From NCBI RefSeq assembly GCF_037042905.1, contig NW_026974141.1, forward strand, positions 5,882,001 through 5,946,000: a stretch of 64,000 nt of DNA. Reading direction: 5' to 3'. The notes under the pieces were generated by a model. It searched no databases. It saw only the letters and a program-made list of their open reading frames with translations, and was not told the origin of the DNA. Made by a program: the position numbers and the translations under genes. Shown here in pieces: positions 23,916-35,861 of the stretch. Numbering within the stretch: position 1 is the first letter of the stretch; every line of letters begins with the position of its first letter. Source of the DNA: Lytechinus pictus. Taxonomy: Eukaryota; Echinodermata; Echinoidea; Temnopleuroida; Toxopneustidae.

Positions 23916-25180
23916 CAGCCTCGGGGGTGTGGAAAGCTACAGTTACTAGTCAAACTGCGAGAGGTGATGTACTAAATTGGCAAGCAATTGGGAAGGCATG
24001 GGGAAGCACGAGTGTGTGTGTGGGGGTGCGCTATGCAATTTTGACAGACGTGTTTCAAGCATATCTCATTATTTACGTCTCGGATCGACCTGTAATGTCT
24101 CCATCAGCCCTTGCTCGGTTTAAGTTCGAACATTACAATGTCTATGCCAAAGTTCATTACATGTGGCACTAAGTTTCAAATTTCGGGCTGCGATGTGCCA
24201 ATCAAAGAGTTGAATTAATAAACCAGCAGGCTGGGATGATTTTTTTAATTTAGACTCGCCAGCTTAAAGTAACTGACTTCGAACATGCAAGCATAATAGA
24301 GGATGTTCGTTTATAGGTTTTTGAAAATCATAAAACCTGTTATGAGTGTAGGACTGGGATTGTCGATAACCTCGTCAACCGAAAGGAAACATTGATTCTG
24401 AATTTGGTCACATTGGTTTTTTCTGACTTTGTAATGCGTTAGACCGACGGACTCGCATGACGGACCTTTTGATATGTATAAGTAAATTACTTTCTTGTCA
24501 TTTATATACAATTAGGATATCAAGTGCTCTACTCTCGGGGATGGCAGCAGCAGTGATGATTACAGTGGCCTGTACAGGGCAGCGGGAGAGTGCTGACGGC
24601 GCGATTTTTTTTATCAGTATCTAAAAGAATGTCTAATTATTTTTCTATTATGCCACTAATTTATTGTTATTACTATCTTTTTTGGAGGGGAGGGGGTAAA
24701 ACAATTACGACCGGATTCAGAAATGCGTGCGTGTTCTTTTTTAAGATTTAAAAGCTGTTGTAGGATTTGCATTTCTGAAGATTATCTATATTCACATCTT
24801 AAATCAATATACAAATAAAGTAAACAATTGTCATAAATCACATTTTTTTTTTGAAAACAAACAAAAACAATACCTAACCCAGGACAAAAAAGTCATTAAA
24901 AAGTATATATTTTTCGTACCCCCCCCCTCAAAAAAAAAACTCCTACAGTTCAAGTGGAAGTTAACATATAAATGCCTTACTAAAACACAGTTGGTATATT
25001 TTGAAGGATAAGCTTAAACATTTTGGACATTTAAGACCCTTTACCGAAAAAGGTAAATTTTTTTTTTTGAATCGAAGTATCTACGATATCGTAAATAATA
25101 ATGTAGAGGCTGGTATCATATTGGTCAAAATCCTTTGTCTAGAAATTATACTATGTCCATATTTGCAATATCGAATAAGT
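23916..25180. other. spacer
   Basis: No recognised gene. A TG-rich short tract lies near 24010-24025 and a C/A homopolymer pair at about 24920-24940. Confidence 0.5.
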
Positions 25181-25460
25181 AATGTTTGGTTAGGTACGCA
25201 TCGTATTCATGATTACAAACATTGCTTAGAAATGGACCAAATCTTTGGTCAAAATGTCAAAGATTTTAAGCTCGCGCTTCGATCTAGCGTCAAATGTTTA
25301 GGTAGTTGGCCACCTTATTCTGTTATTCATGATTATCCAAAGTACTTATAATGTAACAATTTTAGGTCAGAATGCCTACTATTTTCAGCTTGCGCTTTTC
25401 GCTGGCATCAATTGTTCGGATAGTGTTGTACAACGCCTACTTAGCTTGTTGTACGCGAGC
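25180..25460. repeat. tandem repeat with TCGCGCTTCG motifs
   Basis: The phrase 'cattgcttagaaatggac...ttttaagctcgcgcttcg...ttattctgttattcatgatta' is repeated at ~120-180 bp spacing. Related units recur at 27395-27580. Period and phrase suggest a dispersed satellite-like repeat. The frame at 25001-25351 crosses it and is discounted for that reason. Confidence 0.6.
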
Positions 25461-25758
25461 AAATAGGAGGCTGAATGTCAAACATTCGTACCGTTGCACA
25501 AAAGACGTACCATCCGAAATGTACCGTTGCACGGCTTTAGGAGGTGACGTCACAATACGATTTAATTCATTGCGCTCGGTAAAAATAAACAATACGCGTA
25601 TAAGCCAGCTGGCTAAATGCGCAAGGCTGCCCAAGGTCATGTGTGCTTGTGGGATTTTGCTTTCTTCTTTCGGTATTTTTGCTCCCTTTTCATAGATTAC
25701 TATAGGGATAAACTCTTAGTTTTTTCATATTTTCGCAAAATTCCGAGGCGTTGTACAA

Positions 25759-25924
25759 CACAAATAGCGAATATTCTTATTCGTGCAATGGTGCGAGATT
25801 ACGCATTCGGTGAAAGAAAGAAACGCTCTATTCAACTCGGCTCACACCTCGTTGAATAGAGCATCTTTCTTTCACCTCATGCGAAATCTCACACCATCGC
25901 AATCATACCTATTCGCTATTTGTA
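25759..25924. repeat. long hairpin (foldback element)
   Basis: ACAAATAGCGAATATTC...GGTGAAAGAAAGAAACGCTCTATTCAAC pairs with GTTGAATAGAGC...CTTTCTTTCACC...ATTCGCTATTTGT, giving arms of ~75 bp with few mismatches. It may belong to one foldback element together with the flanking satellite-like repeats. Confidence 0.85.
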
Positions 25925-26659
25925 TATTATCATCATAAGACAGTGTTATAATCATTAGATTATTCTAAACATGCTTGATGTGTTTTCCTTCTGGCCCTGC
26001 TTTTATTGCAATTTCTAACTATGGACTTATATTGATTTATAGTTAGGGCCGTATTCTTTCTTTAGGGGCGTCATTTTTCAAGCCTTTGTGCTTATGACTG
26101 TCCCTCCCATGTAATGATTATTTATTGTTATAAACCTCTCTTTAAGAATCTCGAATAATCCGTTCCTCTGATTGGTCAAAATTGAGGTCATGTAAACGAC
26201 CATGCCTTCAAAACAACAAACTAAGGTGGTAACCAAGGGCAACGGGCATAGTTAACAAGATTTCTGCCCGTTGCCCCCTGATCCGCCCCTTAACGACGGG
26301 CATAGCAAAATTTGGCTGAAATCCTTATTTGATTGCATGCAAAATGTTGCTTTCTGCGGTGATTGCGGATACCATAAATATCCGCGCGATTTGATCGAAA
26401 GTTTTAGACAATTCGCGCATTTACGCGCTTATTGCGCAAGTGCGCGCAACGGATATGACATATCGATGGAACAATGCCGATCTTTGACTTTTGCTTGTTA
26501 ATTCCTGTTAAAATATATGGCATTTATTGAAAAGAAAACTAATTTATTAAGGACATAACGGATGTATCAATCATCAAGTCTTGTCGCAGTTCGCCCAAAT
26601 GCATGCTCGCAAAAGGTGAGTCGGGTGAAAAGATTAGACGGTCACTGCACTTTCTAACA

Positions 26660-27128
26660 ATAAACGTTATTCGTTCAAATTAACGTTAGGACAGATAGGT
26701 ATGACAAACGACAGCGTTAGGACGGGTAGATCTAATGTTAATGGTCGTTAGTTAGCTTAGAAGTTAAGTGTAGACTCTAGATCTAACGTTACTAACGTTT
26801 TCAGGGCGTACGTAGGTTTAGTCGACTAGATCTAACGTTAGATTACACTCTAATGGAGATTTAAGACTTAACTTTAGATCTAGCCTAGAATCACCCTATT
26901 CAGAATCAGAGCCTAATTTGGTAACTAAAATAAAAATATCTAGCCTAGGCCTAGACTAGAGAGTAGGGCCTATCGGTATGAACTGCTTTGATATATTCGA
27001 TTTTGAGATCAAACTTCAGGGTCAGGGCTAAGTTAAGGCCTAGACCTAACGTTAGCTTGGGGCCTAGGACTGGGCCCTGGCAGGCTTTTAGATCTAGACC
27101 TAGACTAGGCCCTAACGTTAGATCTAAT
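26660..27128. repeat. AACGTTA-rich cluster
   Basis: About seven copies of the palindromic core (T)AACGTTA alternate with CTAGATCT and CCTAGACCTAG phrases. It is low-complexity, palindrome-rich DNA. No gene seen. Confidence 0.7.
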
Positions 27129-27150
27129 GTTTAATAATTCGGTTCATAAA

Positions 27151-27316
27151 ATATATATGGACTGCTTTTATATTCGAGACATGGTTGTTTCAATTCGGCT
27201 CGCGGGTACCGCATCGGCCAGACCATGCCCTCGGGCAAAGCCCTCGGGCATAGTCGCGTTGCGGTCCCCTTGAGCCTCTAGAAACAACCATGCCTCTCAA
27301 AGCAGTCCATATATCT
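27151..27316. repeat. long palindrome around GCCCTCGGGC
   Basis: ATATATGGACTGCTTT...ACATGGTTGTTTC...CCATGCCCTCGGGC pairs with GCCCTCGGGCATAG...GAAACAACCATG...AAAGCAGTCCATATAT around a four-base AAAG centre. Foldback MITE-like. Confidence 0.85.
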
Positions 27317-27334
27317 ATATTATTTCACCGTGAA

Positions 27335-27580
27335 ATGATCATTTTTTGCATGGAAATAAAGAATCAATCAACCAATCAATCAGGATACCCATCTTGTTCA
27401 TGGCTACATAAAATGCTTAGAATGTCCAATTTTTGGTCGCAGTATCACACATTTTCAACTCGCGCTTCGCCCTCGCATTAGATGTTTACTCAAATACCTA
27501 CTCTGTTCATAATTACCAAAACTGCTTAGCATGTCTAAGTTTTTGGTTTAGCTCCTGCTTTTCTCTAGCATCAATCGTTT
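27335..27580. repeat. AATAAAGAATC(AATC)n tail followed by satellite-like units
   Basis: GAAATAAAGAATCAATCAAC with further AATC repeats resembles a retroposon 3' end. Units of the TCGCGCTTCG repeat seen at 25.2-25.5 kb follow directly. Confidence 0.5.
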
Positions 27581-28188
27581 AATTGAAATAGTCAGGATAA
27601 ATTGCAAAAGAATAAATCGTATTTAGCTAGCATTATTTTATTTGGCCTTATGAAAAAAAATACTTCCCTAGCTTGTGTGTAAAAATAAAGCTAAGATTAT
27701 GATAACCCGTTAGTCTTTAGTAAGAACTACAACCTCAAAACAACAACAATAATATCAGCTTTTAACGGCGGATCGGAAAAAATATATATTTGCGAAAGCT
27801 GGATGCGCCCCTGATTTCAACAAATGAATTTTACATTTACCATAGCTTGCGCATGATGCGCAAGATGGCAATTTCTGATAGCAACAATGATAGCCACCTA
27901 TTCTATTTTGTCTTATCTATGTCCTGACAGGTTTAAAATCAGACCTTACATAATAAGGGGGATATTTCTTTGTTAATTGTATCATGACAGGGCCCTTGAC
28001 AATTATTATGACAATAACATTCTTGATGCAGCTGCATTAAAAAAAGTAACAATGAAAGATGGAAATAAAAGTATTACGTAGCACAAAATGTGTTAATATT
28101 ACATAAAGAATCTCGGTATTTTCGACCTAATATCGTGAATAAAACAACACATCCAACCATAATTGTATTAAATTATACAGCGCATCAC

Positions 28189-28336
28189 CTGGTTTTAGGC
28201 ATCCGACGAATGTTTGACATAGGGTTTGCATTGTACAAAACCGGCAGCTTTGGTGGTCGACGATTTCGTAAGCGCAATGGTACACTTTTGCCATAGTGGT
28301 CGAGCTGAGGTATGAAATATATTTTCTTCGAACCAA
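28189..28336 (-). CDS. SRCR-like exon copy 13, open reading frame
   Basis: Open on the minus strand from above 28310 to the donor: LSSTTMAKVYHCAYEIVDHQ, SCRF, and TFVGCLKP, ending in phase 1 before GGTGATG (AG|GTGAT). It keeps the SSxxM, CAYxI and QSC positions of the module without a stop or frameshift, although GCCACAAACCAG has become GCCTAAAACCAG. Only the C-terminal half-domain is present; I see no RLV-type N-half nearby. It could be a usable exon or an accidentally open relic. Confidence 0.45.
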
Positions 28337-28897
28337 CGGAAATTTTATTATGGGCTTAAGTAATATTTTGCTTTATAAAAGTTAACAAATACTATTCAGT
28401 AATTATATGCGTGGGGGAATTTTTCTCCATCTTGCAGCATTTAATAACCCCAATCCTCTCTAGGGATTGATGAAATTATTTTCAATCTTTTTTCCTTATT
28501 CATTGCCCTTTTGAAGAACAAAGTGCAACTTTACCATGAACGAGTTTTAAAATGGCTGCATTCTCACTGCGTAATTGAACCACTATCATTGTATTTAACA
28601 TAAAATTGATACATTCATATTTTTATGTCATTTTCATAACAAACATGGTAGCGACAATAGTGTCTTATTATTGCTCACACATACTCCTCCAACTTCTTTT
28701 TGGCATTTTGACGTAAAAAGGTTGATTTATAAAAAAAATTATCGGACATCGTGCAGCGTCGAAAGAAAAAGTCTTAATATTAATGTGATTATTATTTTCC
28801 CAAAGTAAAACAGGCTTGCCATTAGTTTGTTCCCATATTTCAGCCACCTTTTTTTAGTTGTTCGTCCATTTTATATTCGTTATTTAAAACGTCTCAC

Positions 28898-29050
28898 CTG
28901 GTTTGTGGCATTCGACGAAGATTTCATATTGGCTGAGATGCAACATGTGTTGATTCTGGTTTATCAAAATACCGAATAAAAGAAAGATACATCTTTGTCA
29001 TACTGAGCGTGTTGTGATGTAAATAGAGATCCTACTAGGTTCGCTCCAAT
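28898..29050 (-). pseudogene. SRCR-like exon copy 14
   Basis: A perfect donor end (GAATGCCACAAACCAG|GTGAGACG) but a decayed body. The GTCATACTGAGCGTG segment is still recognisable on the plus strand. Confidence 0.5.
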
Positions 29051-29249
29051 TATCACACATGCTATTTCAATATTTTGTATCAAAGTCTAGGGGTACATAT
29101 TTTTGTAAAAGTGCAGTGCACACCAACTGCCACTCGAGTGGATTACACGGCCGAATCTATTGCGGATAGCTTCAAGGGAGTTGCGTAAGTAATTTTGATT
29201 CTGTTTTCTGCGTTAACTGCATTTCGTCATTAAACATTTAACGTCTCAC

Positions 29250-29512
29250 CTGGTTTGTGACATCCGACGAATATGTTGGGATGTTGTAGATGATGACTGT
29301 GTAGATTTGGAGATTAGGAAGGAGTAAGCACAATTGAGCACGAATGTCATGTCGTACGAGCTGGTATATTTGAAAGAGATTTTGCTCACCGTATCCAATT
29401 TGACGAAGAAGTTAATAGATTGCCTACTTGGAGCGTGTATGCAGACATCATTGAAAAGAGAACAGTCCATCAGTTCATTCCAACTGCCGTCTGACCGCTT
29501 GACGTTGATTGA
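29250..29512 (-). CDS. SRCR-like exon copy 15, longest open copy
   Basis: Open on the minus strand from just after a TAG (513-515 of this kilobase) to the donor. It begins SINVKRSDGSWNELMDCSLF and contains YTSSYDMTFVLNCAYSF in the C-terminal half. EVKLSDGSW-type text corresponds to the early strand of SRCR domains, and SSYDMTFVLNC to the LDDVxC segment. The VCRQLGFG block is replaced by VCIHAPSRQ text. In this frame the exon would end in phase 2 (CAA ACC AG|gtgag), unlike copies 8, 10 and 13. That argues either for a frameshifted relic or for a different splicing partner. A second NVKRPDGS fragment lies at ~29560-29610. Confidence 0.45.
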
Positions 29513-30269
29513 CTATTTCATTGATATTCGAATTATCTTGCATCATTGAAAACAGAACAGTTCACCAGTTAATTTGAACTGCCATCTGGCCGCTTGACGT
29601 TAGTTGACTATTTCATTGATAATTTAATTAACTTGCCTAATAATGTGAAGAGGAAATAATCACTTTAAATAAAATTAATTATTTTTTTTCTCAATGTTTA
29701 ATGATTAGGGAAAATAAGCGTAGATAAAATCTGATTACTTCTGTATTGTTTGATTTTGCCGATTTCTTTCTTTCTTAAAGGACAATTTTCAGGGGGAATG
29801 TTGATATTTATTTCCTCCCCTTCATTACTTCTAGGCGAGAGTAAGATGATAATTTATTTCCATTGAGGAGGTTAATGAATAAATAAGTAAATTCATTGAT
29901 TAATTGATAAAGTAAATTAATGGGTGGGGCGTTAACACATGTAAACAATTTCTGGTTAAGATGTCAAAATATTTGAAATAATTTTTTTTAAGTAGAAAAA
30001 GGTCAATAATCTCCCTTGCTCGCTTCGCTCCCTCGTATTTGTCCTACACCTCAGGGCTTTACACCAATGATCTAAGGATCTATTGGGATTTTGCCTGATG
30101 GTAAAATGCTATTAAGCTTGTTTTGCTGATTAGGATTATCTTATAAAGCAACTGGAAATTATACTTTCTGATAGTTGTTAAACACGTGTAAGGGATTTTT
30201 ATATATTTTAGTTTACGTCATCGCGCAACCATCTTAGAGGCTGAAGCCACTCGACATCTTGCATGCACT

Positions 30270-30380
30270 GGGGCCTGTTGCAGAAAGAGTTGCAATCAAT
30301 CGTAACTCTAAAAATCATGCGCAACTTGATTTTCAACCAATCAACAGCGCGCATTTCGGACTTGCGATTGATATTTTGAG
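30270..30380. mobile_element. MITE, GGGGCC(C/T)GTTGCAGAAAGAG family, truncated copy
   Basis: Matches the left ~110 bases of the complete copy at 21672-21818 with a few substitutions, then stops at TTGATATTTTGAG. The right terminal repeat is missing. Confidence 0.85.
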
Positions 30381-30463
30381 CTAAAGATTATATTGCTCGA
30401 GATTGAGCCAAGAGTGTTCCGCTTACTTACTCACGATCACAACATCATCTTTAAACGTCTCAC

Positions 30464-30725
30464 CTGGTTTGTGGCATCCGACGAATATTTTGGTATGTTT
30501 TTGTAGTAGATAATGTGTAGATTCGGAGATGCGCAATCCCGTAAGCACACCTGAACACTATAGTCATGTAGATCGCGGTGGTATATTTAAAGGTATTCCA
30601 TCATTGAGTTTACTGAATCCAAGCTGATGATAAAGTAATTGGGTTTGACTTGTGGCTTACATGATAAACATATAGATCAGTTGATTCCAACTGCCGTCTG
30701 ACAGTTTGACCTCCAGTTCGTAAAG
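30464..30725 (-). pseudogene. SRCR-like exon copy 16
   Basis: The upstream end reads ELEVKLSDGSWNQLIYM, then TAA. A later frame gives CAYGIAHLRIYTLSTTK and ends IRRMPQT at the GTGAGA donor. The first segment is the best-preserved EVKLSDGSW strand in the left array. At least one stop and one frame change make it a relic as it stands. Confidence 0.6.
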
Positions 30726-30829
30726 AAGAAAAGATAAACGGCAAGAACGTCAAAGGTGCAACACACGAAAGAGTTTGATTAAAGTAAAGAACATGCACAC
30801 ACAAAAGACGCCTGCAAAAATACGCCAAA

Positions 30830-32373
30830 ATGTGTTGAGAAAATACAAATAGAGAATTGCGTTTAAGTCTCTGTGCGCGCTATGAGTATATGGCATCATA
30901 AATATATGATTTCTCATCATTGTATTTTACTACCTTTTTTGAGGGGGTGGAATATAGGAAGGAGGAGATTAACCCTTTGCACACTGATGTTACAATTTCG
31001 TACGTTCGTGTAACTAAATTTAAAAAATCGTAATAATTAGCTTTCTCCCCTAACTTGATATTAGAGAAGCTAATAATTGGCAAAAGTTCTTGGACAACAT
31101 CTATATAACAATCATTAGTATCAATTTCTTTTTTAATGAAAATCTTGATTCAAAGAAAATAACATGAAAACAATTGTAATTTTCATCCCCCAAAATTAAT
31201 TCAGCGTGCAAAGAGTTCATAAACTAAGAAACTTTCATTACAATATTTTTTTCATTAGTACAATTTTATATTTCTGTATCAATTGATTTTCCCTTAGTCA
31301 TAGCTGACAACAAGAGGCTTTGCCGACTTGATGATTATAAAATTTCAGTTAATATCAACTGCCGGCTTGGAAGTGAAGAAACGGGAAATACATGTTATGA
31401 TTTCAAATAATTTAATGACTTAATTTCTATTTTGATTATTGTTCAAATGTGATGATTTAGAGATTATCAATTTTACTCAGCTACTCCGACGCTTTCTTGA
31501 AAATCACGACACAATGAACTACAGTTTCTTCTTATTTTTTTTTAATGTTTCTCTCTTAATTCCATCAATTCCAGAAGAACAACATATTTCCAGATTATTC
31601 AATTCAGTTCAATTCTTTATTCATTCAAAGTCAAATAGGTTAAAAAAACACATGTACAATGCAAACAAATTATAAATGCATAAAATTATACAGAGTAAAA
31701 CATATTATACATAAACAAAACATTGACTTGATTAAATATCATAATTGAATGAAAGAGAACTTGAGAAGAAAAGCACAGAGGCCTTGTGAAAATAAGTTCT
31801 CACAGAAATCACATTTAAAATGGGCCCGATACTTTTGCAAGAAAACAATTAAAAAAAAAAAATCGAATTTTTTACCACTAGGAAACTATACTCAATATTT
31901 AACTATAACCAATATTGATAAAAAACATATTTCAAGGAAATATCAACAGTGATAAATGATATTGCAATAAGTTTCAGGCGCTTGATAAATGCATACCAAG
32001 AACTAATATTTGAATATAGATAAAACTATCGTGTCTTAGCATCTGATTAATGTATGAATAAAGAGTTTGATTATAGCTTGATATCTTCAACACATCTTTT
32101 GAAAGCTTTTATTCTCCCCAACCAACTGCAATGAATATATGTAATGAAAGTCATTACGACTGTTCATCTAAAAAGAACTACTACATTACGGTATAAAAAT
32201 CGTTGTTGCTATCGCTTGAAATACTCAGATACCATTTTTTTATGTGCGCATATTTACAATGTCTGTATATCAACAGGATATCCAAACACACATACAAAGC
32301 AAGATCAATACTCGCATTTATTTTGTTTTTATTTCACTTATATCGAAAAGAACAAGTTCAAGTTCAAGTTTGG
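30830..32373. other. spacer 3' of gene A
   Basis: AT-rich. A short GTTCAATTCTTTATTCATTC tract (about 31605-31630) resembles the 3' tail of a minus-strand non-LTR retroposon (AATAAAGAATTGAACTGAATTG on that strand). No protein fragment recognised. Confidence 0.45.
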
Positions 32374-32400
32374 TTTATTTTATTTCGACTCAACTCAATG
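32350..32400 (-). mobile_element. retroposon 3' tail (AATAAACCAAACTTGAACTTGAA)
   Basis: On the minus strand: AATAAAATAAACCAAACTTG followed by ACTTGAACTTG repeats, the form of a non-LTR retrotransposon tail with a short 3' repeat. It contains the first AATAAA downstream of gene A's stop codon (32374-32379), so it may serve as that gene's polyadenylation signal. Confidence 0.4.
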
Positions 32401-32841
32401 CATTACTGATAAAAGATTGTTTCAGATTGTCCAAGTCTTTGTTCCTCATATTTGAATTTAGGTTTAATATTTGATTACTTAAGTACATGTAATAAGAAGC
32501 CCTTGTTAACATTTAATTAAGATGATTTTGATTTCAACCGGAATAGCTTAATTTGGAGATTTGATGTATAAAATAATTATTCATAAGCATGGCAACAAAA
32601 TGCAAGTTACTTCTAAAATGTATTAATACAAACAAATCAACATTAAATTTTTCCGAATAGTAGGAATGAAACACATCACCAAAAACAGAGAGGATTTTAA
32701 GTAATCTTTGTTTTTTTTTTCTCATATCATTTATGTTTCTTTGTGTAAATATTCCGTTTTGTAATCATGTTTTTTCGTCATTCTTCTTTATCTTTTCGTA
32801 CAACGTATTGTCATCGCCGATGCCGATTCGAGCAAGATAGC

Positions 32842-33016
32842 TTAACGTGGGGTATCATAGTCCTCGTAGTTATGAGTGTTGCGGTCTGGTTTGAGGTAGG
32901 GTTCCGTGTACAATGACTTGTCACCTGCAATGTAACCTGCGTATCCCGACGGGACGTCGGGGAGTGGTCCCCGGTCTTTATCATGCAGGTATTCGTTCGA
33001 GGATGAATGGACCCGA
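32842..33016 (-). CDS. Gene A, last coding exon: cytoplasmic tail
   Basis: The exon begins after a CAG acceptor (TTTTTTCGTGGCAG), completes an arginine codon begun in the transmembrane exon (phase 2), and ends at TAA (32842-32844). It encodes ~58 residues inside the cell. Motifs: an acidic/basic start, [23 protein letters not shown], and NYEDYDTPR at the end. The tyrosines lie in two YxxP motifs (YTEP, YDTP), the type recognised by Crk/Nck-class SH2 domains when phosphorylated, plus a proline-rich PLPDVP. Gene B has an aligned tail at 62.3-62.5 kb. Conservation between paralogues supports a signalling role. Its partners are inferred only from motif type. Confidence 0.85.
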
Positions 33017-34640
33017 CTGCCACGAAAAAAGAGAAAAATGAAATGAAAAGAAAAACCCAATAATGTTAGTACGTTATAGTATTGAGACTGATAAAACCAA
33101 CCTGGACAGTTTGTTTGTGTGTTGTGAGGTAGTTTTTATTTTATTTTTTTAACACATCAGTAAATCATACAAACGAACGAATATTGCAAAGACTTGCATC
33201 AAAATTGTTTTCGGGTATTAGAGTAAATGGAAAGAGCATTGTCTAATTCTATGATATTGCTAACAAATATTTATAATTCAAATATATATCTCAGGAAAAA
33301 AAACGTTCATTATTTTCAGTGGTTGTTTCATAAACCTATAACTGCATGACATTTCAATTGGGTTGAGTAAATCCGCACTGAACATGAACACTCGACGAAC
33401 CATTCAATAAAACTAATTTCAAGAGTTCTGTAATTAGATTATTACCAAATCAGACCAATCGAAAGTTATATATATCAATATATATATATATATATATATA
33501 TATACAAACCCCTCAAAAAAGTTAGGAAATCTGAGTTTGGCCATTAATTTCTCCCAACTCCCAATTCTACACAATGCATATTTGACATCATTCACAAGAT
33601 CATTTAATTCTCTTTAAAATAATACCATGCTTGTTATGACCATACCAAAACGCAAAGACCATGATTCAAAAGCGTTGGGTGAGGTCTGAATTGAAAAGCT
33701 GCAAAACGAGCAGAAATAGTGATGAAGGGTTAATACAGAACATGATTCTTTTGTCTGTGTCAATAGAGAACAAAATCCATTCAAATCAAGCCCCTGCTTC
33801 TTCATTCTGGGAGATAACATGGTTTGAGTCGTGGTTTGAAATACCTATGCATGTGTGTTTGTTTGTTGTGTGTTTGCTTGTGCAGAGGTGTATTTGATTC
33901 CATGTTAATGTTGATGTTAAGGTGCATGAAAACAATTAAAACAAACAGCTGAAAAACGAAAAACTCACTAACTTTCAATATTGTGTCATTTTGCAACTTC
34001 TTTAATTTTTACCTTGCCCCACATTTCAAGGCACTGCACCTTCATGTGAACCATAATCAAATCATGTAGGGTACCATTTAAAAGATAATTAAATGATCTA
34101 CTCATTAATATTAGTAACACATTAATATTTACTAAAACCGAGGAGAAACACACTCATCACCACGGAAAAATAAACAGTGACTTTCAATATTGTGTCATTT
34201 TGCAACTTTTGAATTTTGACCTTGCCCAACATTTCAAGGCACTGCACCTTCATGTGAACCATAATCATAACATGAAGGGTACCATTTTAAAGAACATTAA
34301 ATGATCTTTTTATTGATATTAGTTACACATTGATATTTATTAAAACCGAGGAGGGATTATCGATCAAAGTCAGACTTCCAAATTTTTTTTGAGGAGTTTA
34401 TATATATATTATACATATATACATACATAAATGACTTTCGATTGTGCTGATATATATATATATATATATATACATATAGAATTCTACATCACACCAGAAA
34501 CCGAACACACGACACTGCACACCTCCGAGTCAACCTGAAAGACCCCAAAGACCCAGAACCCATGAAGAAGGCCTAAGGCCGAAAGCTCGGATTAATTTGT
34601 GGTCTACAGCAACGTCAAATCGTCTTGTCATTTTTTCGCC

Positions 34641-34674
<34 letters not shown>

Positions 34675-35861
34675 AAGTTATACATGTAATACAGCTTTGG
34701 CAACTCTTTTATTTAAATATTGTGTGAAAGAAATGGATGAAGAGAACAATGGTAGGCGTGGCTTAAATCAAGGTTCCCCAGAGCTATCTCTATATATATA
34801 TATATGCGTGTGTGTGTGTGTGTGTGTATATTTATATATATATATATATGTACAAACAAACAAGTAGAAATTAGTGTAACTCCATGCACTACAGATTTGT
34901 TTCGTAGGAACAGCAAGAACGCTGCTCCCACTCTTCAGTTAAACTAATTTCTACTTGTTTAATGCTCCTATGTAGTCGAACACTCTTAACATGGTGTTTT
35001 GCACTATTCATATGCGGATTAAATATGTGTGTATATATATAATGACTATACGAAACTACAGTTACTGAAAAGTGCTCAACTACATCTACATATATGAGCT
35101 TCATGTAGTATAGTAATAGGGTGGAGCGAGTTGCTTAGATTTTAGTTGTACAGACTGTTTCCCCCTGAGGGTTCATCAGCAACTAAATCAAATTTAATGT
35201 TGAACTGAAGTACAGTTAAAGAGAACAATAACTCTAGTGCAGTCAAGCAAACAAACAAAATACACAATGTAAGGGGGATAAATGACTACAGTGAACAGAT
35301 AATAGCTATTCTTTAAACTGAGTAAGGAGAATTGGGGTAATGTTGGGGTGGAGTGGGTTTGACACATAAGGGGGGGGGGGGTGTTCTACGGTTAACCATA
35401 ACCTGAAAGTAAAAATTTCCTCTTGTGTTTACAAGTTGAAATGAGTTCTGTTCTTGAGTTTATCATTGCTGCTTTCTTGGCCGTGATTATCTGGTACTTC
35501 TCCCACAGACACAGGTTGCATCTCTTTGTTTTGGGTTAGTAGGGCTGCGGAAGTCTTGCGATTCTCCATTTGACTGAGTAGGGCGTTCCTTAATCCTTCA
35601 GTCTCCATATGTACTCGCTGAGCTTAGTTTGGTGCCGTATCCCCCGATTGGTGATGCTTGCTTTGTGGTTTGCGTACCTTGTCTTGAATGGAGTTGATGT
35701 GAGCCCGATGTACACTTTCCTGTCCCTAGATGCCACTACCTCGGCTTCATAGATGACATTGGTGGCCATGCATTTTCCAGGGATCGGACAGTATGATGAA
35801 CCCTCAGGGGGAATCAGTCTGTACAACTAAAATCTAAGCAACTCCCTCCACCCTATTACTA

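Noticed and set aside
25001-25351. Plus-strand 116-codon frame
   Set aside because: Crosses a satellite-like tandem repeat, has no family features, and shows no splice or start context.
34713-34931. Minus-strand frame with HTHTHTH and IYIYI runs
   Set aside because: Created by (TG)n and (TA)n repeats.
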